Notes under the pieces: generated by a model
The model's database searches: none
Told to the model about the DNA's origin: nothing
What the model saw: only the letters and a program-made list of their open reading frames with translations
Translations under genes and position numbers: made by a program
Origin: Candidatus Eremiobacteraceae bacterium
Lineage (GTDB): Bacteria; Vulcanimicrobiota; Vulcanimicrobiia; Eremiobacterales; Eremiobacteraceae
Length of the DNA stretch: 64,000 bases
Assembly: GCA_035295225.1 (NCBI GenBank)
Contig: DATGJI010000045.1
Coordinates: forward strand, 1-64,000
Direction of reading: 5' to 3'
Shown here: piece after piece, positions 53,965 through 62,800 of the stretch
Layout of the letters: each line of letters opens with the position of its first letter
How positions within the stretch are numbered: the stretch's first letter is position 1

Positions 53965-56402
53965 TCGGACGGCACGCCGGGCGGCAGGCCGTCCTCAACT
54001 TCTATTGGATCCCGCTCAATCTCCAGACCACCGCGCTTATGGCGATCGCCGTGCCGGCGGCGCTTTTGCAGTACCCCGGCGACCATACGCGGTTGCTCGC
54101 GCTGCTCGCGACGTTGGTCGCGTTCATGGCGATGATCGTGCCGCCGTTCGCCGGCGCGTTGAGCGATCGACTGCGGCGCGGAGGCGCGACGCGCAAGCCG
54201 CTCATCGTCGGGGGCGCCGCGCTCAACGCTGCGGCCCTCATCTGGATGATGCAGCACGGATCCATCGAGACATTCACTGCGGCGCTGCTGCTCGGCGTTC
54301 TCGGACAGAGCATCAGCCTCGCTGCATATCAGGCGCTCATACCCGAAGTGGTCTCGCGCGATGATTGGGGATTGGCGAGCGGCTTCCAAGGGGCCGCCTC
54401 TCTTATAGGGTCGGTCGCAGGGCTCGCGCTTGCAAGCCTGACCGATCCAGCGCGGACGTTTCTCGGTTCTGCCCTCGTGCTGATCTTAGGGGTGGCGGCG
54501 GTTCTTTGGACACCCGAAGGACGCTGGCACGCCGACGATGGGGAACATGCGCGCATCGGGAACTGGTACGACTTCATCGTCGCGTTCTGGTCGCGGAGCT
54601 GGACGATACTCGGCCTCTCGCTCCTCATGACGTTCGTGCTCTACTTCTTTCGCGACGTGCTGAAGTATTCGAATCCGTCCGCCGGCACGGGCATCGTCGG
54701 CGGGATGGCGCTCGTCGGCGCGATCGTCTCGAGCGTGGCGATGGGCATCCTCTCCGATCGCGTCAAGCGAAAATACGTCGTCGCGCTCGCCGGCATTCCC
54801 ATGACGCTCGCGGCTGTCGGCTTCGCGCTCTTTCCGAACGTGCAATGGATCATGGCATTCGCGCTCTTGTTCGGACTTGGGTACGGCGCGTTCGTCTCCA
54901 CCGGCTGGGCGCTCGCCATCGATTCCGTGCCGCAGCTGCGTGACGTGGCCCGCGATCTCGGCGTGTGGGGTATCGCATCGAATCTACCGGCCGTGGTAGC
55001 CCCAGCGGCCGGCGGCTGGCTGCTCGCCCAATTCGCGGTGCCCGTGATCGGGTACAAAGCGCTTTTCATCGCGGCCGGCATGAGCTTCGCGCTCGGTTCG
55101 ATCTTCGTGCTTGCCGTGGGCGAACGCAAGCGCTTCGGCATCTGTTTTCAGTTCGTCGCGCTCGGCCTTGCGATGCTGTACTTCCGCCTTGCATATCGCA
55201 TCAGGCATTATGGCCGGCTTCCCCGCGATCGCGGTCCGACGCTCGTGCTCTGCAACCATCAGCACGACTTGGACACGACGGCGGTCATCGCCCAGCTCAT
55301 CATCGATGGGCCCTGGTACGAGCCGATCTATGCAGCCGGGTCGCGGCGCATGTTCGAGCCGGGTTTCATGGGGGCGCGCACGCGCTGGTTACGCAAGGTG
55401 CTGCGCTCCGCGAACTGGGCTGGGCTCTTCAGCGCGCTTGGCTGTCTGCCGATCGAAAACGAGTTGCGTACGCGCACCATCGCCGCATTGGCGGCGGCGA
55501 TCGAGCGCCGTCACGGCGATCTGCTGCTCGGAGACGTCTTCCAAGGTTCGGCGCTCGTCGCGCTCGGTGAGGGGGCGGCGGAACTACGAGTTTCGGATCT
55601 CGGCGATCCATCGCTCTATTCGGTCGGCCGCGACGTCCTTGCTAGGATCGAAGATGTTCGCGCACCGTACCGCGACGAGATCGTCGCGCAGACGCGCGCC
55701 GATCTTGAAGCCGATCTGCAGCGCATCGAGCAGACGATGAGACGCGGTGTGACATTTTTTCTGACACCGGAAGGGCGCTATTCGCGAGACGGACGCTTGA
55801 GCCGCCTGCGCACCACGCTCTGGCGTCTGAAGCCGCTCGCGACCGTCTATCTATCGTCTGTCAGCTATGACCCGTTCGTCGGCAGGCGGCTGTCGGTGCT
55901 TTTCCGGATCGCGCGGCCTGCCGCAGACGACGATCTGGCGTCGTCCATGGCCGCTGCACGGCCGATCACGACAAGCCAGTTGATCGCCGCGTGGCTGGCC
56001 GACGTACCGTCGGATATGTCGCTAGAGTCTGCGATCCGCGACGTTCGCGTGCGCTTGCAAACAGTGCCTACCGGCGCTTTTGTCGATCCGGAACTGTCGC
56101 AGGCGCCGGACCGGATGGTCCGCGCTGCGTTTGCCGGGCTGACTCGTCTCGGCATTCTCGAGCCGTCACAAGCATCCGTAGTAGGGCAAGCATCGCTTGC
56201 CCAGCGCGACGAAACGTATGCGCTGACCGGCGTTCGCACACATCCCCAATTCCCGCTCGCGCCAGACATCCTCGCGCATCAAGCCAACCAATTTGCAGAA
56301 ACGATTGCCGCGCTTCAAACGCTCGACAACCGGCGCGAAGCCGGGGAGGTTTCCCGGCGCGCCGCAACGCACGTCCTACCGATTGTCAGGGAAGGAAGTT
56401 AA
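53961..56402 (+). CDS. MFS transporter fused to PlsC-type acyltransferase
   Basis: 813 aa. Residues 1-410: MFS with 12 membrane segments (VPPFAGALSDRLRRGG loop). Residues about 410-700: acyltransferase of the PlsC/LPLAT type with NHQHDLD (block I: His433, Asp438) and FFLTPEGRYSRDG (block III, 603-608). The rest has no domain I recognise. The layout recalls LplT-Aas lysophospholipid import plus re-acylation, but the acyl-ACP synthetase part is absent. GTG start coupled to the RND stop. A GTAG-type repeat is built in at residues about 740-747 without breaking the frame. Role: probably lysolipid recycling. Confidence 0.85.
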   Translation: MIGRHAGRQAVLNFYWIPLNLQTTALMAIAVPAALLQYPGDHTRLLALLATLVAFMAMIVPPFAGALSDRLRRGGATRKPLIVGGAALNAAALIWMMQHGSIETFTAALLLGVLGQSISLAAYQALIPEVVSRDDWGLASGFQGAASLIGSVAGLALASLTDPARTFLGSALVLILGVAAVLWTPEGRWHADDGEHARIGNWYDFIVAFWSRSWTILGLSLLMTFVLYFFRDVLKYSNPSAGTGIVGGMALVGAIVSSVAMGILSDRVKRKYVVALAGIPMTLAAVGFALFPNVQWIMAFALLFGLGYGAFVSTGWALAIDSVPQLRDVARDLGVWGIASNLPAVVAPAAGGWLLAQFAVPVIGYKALFIAAGMSFALGSIFVLAVGERKRFGICFQFVALGLAMLYFRLAYRIRHYGRLPRDRGPTLVLCNHQHDLDTTAVIAQLIIDGPWYEPIYAAGSRRMFEPGFMGARTRWLRKVLRSANWAGLFSALGCLPIENELRTRTIAALAAAIERRHGDLLLGDVFQGSALVALGEGAAELRVSDLGDPSLYSVGRDVLARIEDVRAPYRDEIVAQTRADLEADLQRIEQTMRRGVTFFLTPEGRYSRDGRLSRLRTTLWRLKPLATVYLSSVSYDPFVGRRLSVLFRIARPAADDDLASSMAAARPITTSQLIAAWLADVPSDMSLESAIRDVRVRLQTVPTGAFVDPELSQAPDRMVRAAFAGLTRLGILEPSQASVVGQASLAQRDETYALTGVRTHPQFPLAPDILAHQANQFAETIAALQTLDNRREAGEVSRRAATHVLPIVREGS
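56178..56202 (+). repeat. GTAG-flanked palindromic repeat inside a coding sequence, copy 3
   Basis: GTAGTAGGGCAAGC-ATC-GCTTGCCC, identical in core to copies at 1294 and 45268, lies in frame near the end of the MFS-PlsC gene. It encodes VVGQASLA. Its 25 bp plus edges keep the frame open. Confidence 0.85.
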
Positions 56403-59400
56403 ATGACGAACCCTCGCATTTCGTTGCTTCGTGCTATCATCGCAGCCGCTTTATTGTCATTGCCGCTCTTACTCTTGGCGCCGCGAGCGGACGCGGGAAC
56501 CACTGGCTCGCTCGTCGGTATCGTGACGGATTCGAAGGGCGGACCCGTTGCAGATGCCCTTGTTACCGCGACTTCGCCGTCGCAGGTCGAGACCGCTCGG
56601 ACCGACGCCCAGGGCCGATTTACGATTGCGTCACTAGCCCCCGATAGCTACTTTGTATTTGTGGACAAGGTTGGGTACGAGGAAGCGCGGGCATTTGGCG
56701 TCGACGTATCCGCCGACAACATTCGATCGATAAGTTTCGTTCTGGGCCCGCCATTAAAGGTTCTCGATGGCGAGACGGTTTACGCGCCGAGCGGTCTGGT
56801 TCGGTCGGGAGTCGCTAGCGACGTGTACACGATCAGCGCATCTCAACAATCGAAGGTCGCATCGCTCGGCGGCGGCGGCGGATTGGATAACGCGTATTCG
56901 GCGATCACCGCGGTTCCTGGCGCGTTCGTTCCTCCGAGCCAGACAGGCTGGAACCAGCCGGTGTTCCTGCGGGGCGGCGATTTCACCGAAGTCGGCTACG
57001 AACTCGACGGCGTGCCGCTCAACCGATCCTATGACCACATCCCGACGACCAATCTCTCGTCGCTCGGCCAGCAAGAGCTGCAAGTCTACACCGGCGGTGC
57101 GCCGGCGGAGGCCGAATCGAACGGCCTCTCCGGCTACATCAATCAGGTCGTCAAGCAAGGCACCTATCCCGGAACGGCAACCCTCGATCTTGGCATCGGC
57201 GACCCCGCGTTGTACAACAAAGCTAATCTGGAAATCGGCGGAGCCACGCCCGATAAACGTTTCACGTACTACGTCGGAACGAGCATCATCAACCAAGATT
57301 TCAGATATCGAGATGAGCAGAACGGCGCAGATTTCTCCTCGCAATTCGGCGCACCGTTCGATTTGCAATTCGCAGCGCTCGGCCCGATCACCGGAGTCGG
57401 TCCGCCAGGCTGCGGTCTTCCGAACGGATCGAACTTCACGGGGTGCTACGCCAATCGGGCGTTCTTCGCTGCGCTTCCCGCGGGCCCAGGCGGATACGTT
57501 CTCGGGCCCTACGTCATGGGCCACAACTCGAACATCGCGGACCGCGAGAACATCGCAAATCTCCACTTCGGCATTCCGCGTGCGAACGGCCGCATGGACG
57601 ATTTTCAATTGCTCTACGACACGTCAGAGCTCTACACCGATACCTACTCGTCGTTTCTTGATTGGGGCGGATCTCCGTTCTGGCAAGGCATAGACGGTCA
57701 GGCATTCGGCCTCAAAGCGGGCGGGCCGCCATATCCGACATTCGTACCGGGGTTCGCATACGCTCTGCCGTTGGGGCAGATGCTGACCGGCACGCCGGGA
57801 GGTCCGATCAACGGAGTCCTTCCCTATCTGTATCCCGGGTCCACGCTCGCCAACGCCGCCGGACCGATTGCACTCGGCCAACGCGATGCATCGTCTAACG
57901 GTCAGAGCATCATCAAGGCGCAGTTCCAGCACAACTTCTCAAGCGACGCCTACATCCGCGGCTACGCATACAGCGCCTATTCGAATTGGTTCGTCTCGAG
58001 CCCCAACGGTCTTTCGCAGATATTCATTTCGAACTCGGCCGATCGAGAACTCTCCACGCATACCACCGGTTTCGCCGTGAAGCTTGCGGGCGAGATCAAC
58101 GGATCGAACCTCGTGAGCGCGCAAATCGCCTACCAGACATCGCGCAACGTGCAGGTCGATAATCAGCAGAGCACGACCTCGCAGCCGGCGCCGCAATCGT
58201 TGTTCGCCGCTCTCGTCAATTCGGCGAGCCCGCTGTCCGGCATCTGCAACTCATGGGATTTCAACCCGCTGGATTCGCCGACGCCTTCCTCGTGCGAGCC
58301 GCTCACGGTCTTCGCGCTGCGAGGCGCACCGGGAACGCCAGCGTACTTATCGTACAACGCTCCTTTCGTTCCGCCGCCTGCCGGATACGAGTGGCTTCCG
58401 CTCGAGAATGGAGCGACGGGAGATCTTAACCAAGTGCGGCCGGAGTTCGGCTCCTTCTCCATGCAGGACGAGTGGCACCCGACGGACCGGATCGCGCTCA
58501 ACGTCGGCGTGCGATTCGACCGCTTCGACTTCGTACTGCCGTCGACGGCCGGCGGCGCTACTCGCGCTTTCTGGTTCAACGCGTGGAATGCGGTCATGTG
58601 CGCAAATCGCGGCGTCAACGGCGGCAATCCGATCGACGAGACGATTCTCGGTCTTCCCGCCGGCGCACCATGCTCGCTCGCTGGTCCGGGCTGGGTTCAG
58701 GCGCGGCTTACGAACTCCACCGCTCAAAGCTCTACGCTCGCGTTCAGCGAGTTTCAGCCGCGGATCGGCGGTACTTATACATTCAATGAGGACAACGTTT
58801 TTCGATTCTCGCTCGGCGGATACGCACAGCCGCCGGCCACGCAGTTCGTGCAGTATGATTCGCTGCAGCAGAATCTGCCGGCGTATATCGGCAATCTCTT
58901 CTACACGCTCGGCTACACAACGCCGGAGCATGACATCCGCCCGGCGGTCTCATACAATGGCGATATCTCGTGGGAACACAGAGTTCCGAATACCGATGTC
59001 AGCTTCAGCCTTACGCCGTTCTATCGCCGCACTCGAGATCAGATACAACGCTTCTTCATCAATCCGACGACCGGCACGTATACCGGCGTGAACGCCGGCC
59101 GGCAAACGGTCGCAGGCGCCGAATTCGCGCTGACAAAAGGCAACTTCGGCAATGGCCTCACGTCGCAGCTGTCGGTCACATACACGCACAGCCGCATCAC
59201 CTACGACGCATTGCCGAACGGTGCGACGCTGCTCACGCCGGTGAACAGCTCGATACAGCTGTACAACTCGTATACCAAAGCCTGCGCAAGCGCCGCGCCC
59301 TCGACCAATCCGAATAGCCCGTGCGGCATCTACGGCAACACGAACGCCGTAGCCACGGAAGCATCAGGCGTGGCCAATCCGTACTTCAACGAATCGGCGC

Positions 59401-60059
59401 GGCCGCTGCTCGACACGAACGGCTCGTACCCGACGTATGACGTCGTGCCGACGGGCCTTCAACTCTCGTCCGCCAGCGACGGGGTTCCGCTGGCCGCGTC
59501 GCTGCTGTTCAACGAACATCAAAATAAATGGACGATCGCGCCCGTGCTGCAGTTCATCGCCGGAAGCCGCTACGGTGCTCCGCAACAGCAGGTGGGCGTG
59601 GACCCGGCCTCTTGCGCGCCGTTGAACAACTCCGGCACGGTCAGCGGTGATCCGCGTTACCCGCGCGGCGGCTCGGGCAACCCATACGATGCGACGACCT
59701 GCTTCAATACGATCTTCATCCCAGATCAATTCACGGGCAACTTCGACACGCCGGGCGCGTTCAAGGAACCATCGTACCTCGGCGTGCATGTGCAGTTGGG
59801 CTACGATCTTTCCAGCCGCGCGACGCTCAAACTCAATCTGCTGAACGTGTACTCGCGCTGCTTCGGCGGCGACTCGCTGCCGTGGGCGATCGGTGGAAAG
59901 ACGTGCGGCTACGACGTTCTGCCCGGCCACATCCCGCCGGTCGGCAATATCTTCAATCCGGGCGATCCCATCCAAGCGATTGTGCGCTATCCGTACGCGC
60001 CTACGCTGCTGCAGTCACAGCCATTCAACGCGTATGCGGATATCCAGTTCAAGCTGTGA
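56403..60059 (+). CDS. TonB-dependent receptor-like protein with carboxypeptidase-regulatory-like N-domain (paralogue B)
   Basis: 1218 aa, RBS AAGGAAG before ATG. Same order as 28690: signal peptide, CarboxypepD-reg-like sandwich (GIVTDSKGGPVADALVT), plug with LGGGGGLDNAYSAITAVPG and LRGGDFTEVGYELDGVP, and a large barrel. Many loop insertions rich in Asn/Gly/Pro. It starts right after the MFS-PlsC gene, without a gap, so it is probably in the same operon as the RND and MFS-PlsC genes. The ligand cannot be read from sequence. The stop codon overlaps a truncated GGCCGAC-type repeat. Confidence 0.88.
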   Translation: MTNPRISLLRAIIAAALLSLPLLLLAPRADAGTTGSLVGIVTDSKGGPVADALVTATSPSQVETARTDAQGRFTIASLAPDSYFVFVDKVGYEEARAFGVDVSADNIRSISFVLGPPLKVLDGETVYAPSGLVRSGVASDVYTISASQQSKVASLGGGGGLDNAYSAITAVPGAFVPPSQTGWNQPVFLRGGDFTEVGYELDGVPLNRSYDHIPTTNLSSLGQQELQVYTGGAPAEAESNGLSGYINQVVKQGTYPGTATLDLGIGDPALYNKANLEIGGATPDKRFTYYVGTSIINQDFRYRDEQNGADFSSQFGAPFDLQFAALGPITGVGPPGCGLPNGSNFTGCYANRAFFAALPAGPGGYVLGPYVMGHNSNIADRENIANLHFGIPRANGRMDDFQLLYDTSELYTDTYSSFLDWGGSPFWQGIDGQAFGLKAGGPPYPTFVPGFAYALPLGQMLTGTPGGPINGVLPYLYPGSTLANAAGPIALGQRDASSNGQSIIKAQFQHNFSSDAYIRGYAYSAYSNWFVSSPNGLSQIFISNSADRELSTHTTGFAVKLAGEINGSNLVSAQIAYQTSRNVQVDNQQSTTSQPAPQSLFAALVNSASPLSGICNSWDFNPLDSPTPSSCEPLTVFALRGAPGTPAYLSYNAPFVPPPAGYEWLPLENGATGDLNQVRPEFGSFSMQDEWHPTDRIALNVGVRFDRFDFVLPSTAGGATRAFWFNAWNAVMCANRGVNGGNPIDETILGLPAGAPCSLAGPGWVQARLTNSTAQSSTLAFSEFQPRIGGTYTFNEDNVFRFSLGGYAQPPATQFVQYDSLQQNLPAYIGNLFYTLGYTTPEHDIRPAVSYNGDISWEHRVPNTDVSFSLTPFYRRTRDQIQRFFINPTTGTYTGVNAGRQTVAGAEFALTKGNFGNGLTSQLSVTYTHSRITYDALPNGATLLTPVNSSIQLYNSYTKACASAAPSTNPNSPCGIYGNTNAVATEASGVANPYFNESARPLLDTNGSYPTYDVVPTGLQLSSASDGVPLAASLLFNEHQNKWTIAPVLQFIAGSRYGAPQQQVGVDPASCAPLNNSGTVSGDPRYPRGGSGNPYDATTCFNTIFIPDQFTGNFDTPGAFKEPSYLGVHVQLGYDLSSRATLKLNLLNVYSRCFGGDSLPWAIGGKTCGYDVLPGHIPPVGNIFNPGDPIQAIVRYPYAPTLLQSQPFNAYADIQFKL

Positions 60060-60069
60060 AGGGGCCGAC
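60058..60069. repeat. Truncated GGCCGAC-family repeat
   Basis: GAAGGGGCCGAC, the left half of the family arm, directly overlapping the TonB receptor stop. The second half is missing or degenerate. Confidence 0.45.
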
Positions 60070-60130
60070 AGTTAGTTCCTTGAGGCGCGCAGCGGAGGCG
60101 GAGTAGCATCGGCGCTGGAATGGCAGCGCG

Positions 60131-62800
60131 ATGGACGAAATATTCGGCATCTTTGCCGTATTGATCGTTGGGCTTCTTCTTATTTCTTGGATTCTCGGCG
60201 TCTTCGCTTTTGCGCGGACATACTCGCTGCAGCGCGACATAGACGCGCTGCGTCGCGAGATACTCATACGCGACCGCCCTGAGCCTGCAGCGCAGCAAGC
60301 GCCGGAGCCGCCGCCGGTGGCGCAGGCACCGCCGCCGGTTACGCAACCACCGCCGGTGGTCGCGCCAGTTCTCAGAGCGTTTGATCCGCTGCCGCTGCCC
60401 CAAAAAGAGAGGCGCGCGACAGACGAACCGGTCTCGACTCCTCGCACGCTTGCACCAAGGCCGGATTTTGAGGCCGTCGTCGGCGGCAAGTGGCTGAACG
60501 TGATCGGCCTCGCGGCCGTGCTCATAGCAACCGCATTCGGCCTCAAGTACGCGTTCGACGAAAATTGGATCGGCCCATACGGACGGATCGCGCTTGGCTT
60601 TGTCGCCGGCAGCGCGGTGCTCGCCGCGAGCGAATGGATCTTGCGGCGGGGATGGATCTATTTCTCCGAGGGTGTGACGGCGCTCGGTGCCGGCATCCTG
60701 TTCCTTTCGCTCTATGCAGCGTGGAATTTTTACCATATCATTCCGCCGGAAGCCGCGTTCATCGGCCTTGCGGCAGTCACGGGACTGCTCATCGCGATCT
60801 CTTTGGGCCGTAATTCGCAGCGTATCGCCGCGCTTGCGCTGCTCGGCGGCTACGCCACGCCGCTGCTCGTCTCGACCGGCCACGACGCCCAAGTACCGCT
60901 CTTCACGTACCTCGCGCTGCTCAACATCGGGCTCGTCTGGATGGTCATCGCGCGCGATTGGCGGACGCTTTCGCTTTCGTTTCTCTTTAGCGCATTGTAC
61001 GGCGCCACATGGTATGCGCATTTCTACGATTCGACGAAGCTCATGCCGAGTCTGATCTTCGCGTCGATCTTCTTCTTGCAATTCGCGCTCTTGCCGGCGA
61101 TCGTGGCGCGGCGCCGCGGCGGCCTGCTGCCCGACGGCGTTGCGATGGCGCTCGTCAACGCGGCATGGTACCTCATCATTCTCGACCGCCTGTTATACGA
61201 TTCGCATCGCTGGCTCCTCACCGCATCCGTGCTGGCGGCCGGCGCCTTCTTCATCATCATCTCTTCGCTCGTGCCCGTCGTCTCGGACAGATCGCAGACG
61301 CCGGCGCGGCCGGTCTTCGGAAGCATCGCCTTTGCTTTCGTCACCGCGGCGATACCGATCCGGCTGCAAGGACAGTGGATCGACATGGCATGGGCCATCG
61401 AGGGTGCGCTGCTCGTCTGGAGCGGCCTGCGCTCCGACACGAGGTGGCTGCGCTGGAACGGCGTCGCCGTGCTGACGATCGTCAGCCTATACCTCTTCCT
61501 TTCGCCGCTCACCGCGGACCGTGCGTTTCTGAACGGACGATTCGCGACGTTCGCGGTGGTCGTCGCCGCTTTGGCTGCCGTGCGATTCCTGTCGCGGCGC
61601 TACGCCGCAGTTCCGCGCGAAGAGGAAGTCGGGTACCGCGCGCTCGGAATCGCGGCCAACTTCTTCGCGGTCTACGCGCTCTCGACCGAAACGCTGCAGG
61701 CCCTTCGGCCTTCCGCGGTCGGCCCGTACGATCTCGCGCCGATCCAGCAATACGGACTGACGATCGTCTTCGCGTTGTACGCACTCGTACTCGCCGCCTT
61801 CGCGCGCGCGGCGGATTCGAAGCTTGTCCGCTGGCAATCGTGGATTCTGTTCGCGCTCGTCTTGCTCAAAGCGCCGTCGGCGGATTTTGCGGCCGATCTG
61901 CATACCCCGAGCGAATTGATCGCCGTGCGCTTTTGGACGTTTCTCCTCGCCGCCGGCGCGATGGCGCTAGGACTGTATTTCACACGCACGCACAAGACGC
62001 CGGCGACCGGCGTCGAACACTCGATCTTCTCCTGGTTTGAAGTCGCGATCAACGTCTACTCGGTCTGGGCGCTGACAGTCGTCGCGGCGCAAGCATTTGC
62101 CATCCCGGCCGTCTACTATACGGCCGAATGGAATACGCAGCAGATACTTGCCGTCACCGTCGCGTGGACGGCGTACGCGCTTGGATTGGCTATCTTCGCC
62201 CGCGTTCGCGGATCGAATACGGTCCGCTGGCAGGCTTGGGCCTTGTTCGCACTCATCGCCCTGAAAGCGCCTGCCACGGATTTCTCCACCAGCGTCGCGC
62301 CGCACACCGCGCTGACGTTGATCCGCATCGCGGTCTTTGTTTTCGTCTTCGCGGCCATGCTTTGCTCGCTGCTTCTCGTCCGCGATCGGGCGGCCGCGGG
62401 CAAGAACGATCGCCTCGTGCTCCGCTGCCTCGACATCGCGCTCAACGTATACGGCGTCTGGGCGCTCTCGCTCATCGTCTGGCAAGCATATGCCGGGCCG
62501 CCGGCGAGCACCGAGGTGTCTTGGAGCGCGGCGCAGCAACTCGGGCTTTCTTTGGTCTGGACGGTCTACGCGGTCGCACTCATCGCAATCGGCACGTGGC
62601 GTGATTCTGCCGTGATCCGCTGGCAGGCGCTTGCGCTTTTCGGATTTGTGATCCTCAAGGCGTTCTTGTTCGATCTCTCCATGTTGGCGCTTGGCTACCG
62701 GATCGCATCGTTCTTCGCGCTCGGCGTGATGCTGCTCGGCGCATCGTTTTTGTATCAGCGACGCCTATTCCGGCGCCGGCCACCGGAGGCACCGCGATGA
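60131..62800 (+). CDS. DUF2339 multi-pass membrane protein
   Basis: 889 aa. One N-terminal membrane helix, a Pro/Ala/Gln-rich stretch (about 45-105), then more than 20 hydrophobic segments with the characteristic early motif GGKWLNVIGLAAVLIATAFGLKYAFDENWIG (here only partly quoted as GGKWLNVIG). DUF2339 proteins are inner-membrane proteins of unknown function. The repeat-like internal pattern suggests duplication. The stop overlaps the next gene's start by 4 bp (ATGA), a pair often seen together as DUF2339-DUF3999. Confidence 0.85.
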   Translation: MDEIFGIFAVLIVGLLLISWILGVFAFARTYSLQRDIDALRREILIRDRPEPAAQQAPEPPPVAQAPPPVTQPPPVVAPVLRAFDPLPLPQKERRATDEPVSTPRTLAPRPDFEAVVGGKWLNVIGLAAVLIATAFGLKYAFDENWIGPYGRIALGFVAGSAVLAASEWILRRGWIYFSEGVTALGAGILFLSLYAAWNFYHIIPPEAAFIGLAAVTGLLIAISLGRNSQRIAALALLGGYATPLLVSTGHDAQVPLFTYLALLNIGLVWMVIARDWRTLSLSFLFSALYGATWYAHFYDSTKLMPSLIFASIFFLQFALLPAIVARRRGGLLPDGVAMALVNAAWYLIILDRLLYDSHRWLLTASVLAAGAFFIIISSLVPVVSDRSQTPARPVFGSIAFAFVTAAIPIRLQGQWIDMAWAIEGALLVWSGLRSDTRWLRWNGVAVLTIVSLYLFLSPLTADRAFLNGRFATFAVVVAALAAVRFLSRRYAAVPREEEVGYRALGIAANFFAVYALSTETLQALRPSAVGPYDLAPIQQYGLTIVFALYALVLAAFARAADSKLVRWQSWILFALVLLKAPSADFAADLHTPSELIAVRFWTFLLAAGAMALGLYFTRTHKTPATGVEHSIFSWFEVAINVYSVWALTVVAAQAFAIPAVYYTAEWNTQQILAVTVAWTAYALGLAIFARVRGSNTVRWQAWALFALIALKAPATDFSTSVAPHTALTLIRIAVFVFVFAAMLCSLLLVRDRAAAGKNDRLVLRCLDIALNVYGVWALSLIVWQAYAGPPASTEVSWSAAQQLGLSLVWTVYAVALIAIGTWRDSAVIRWQALALFGFVILKAFLFDLSMLALGYRIASFFALGVMLLGASFLYQRRLFRRRPPEAPR

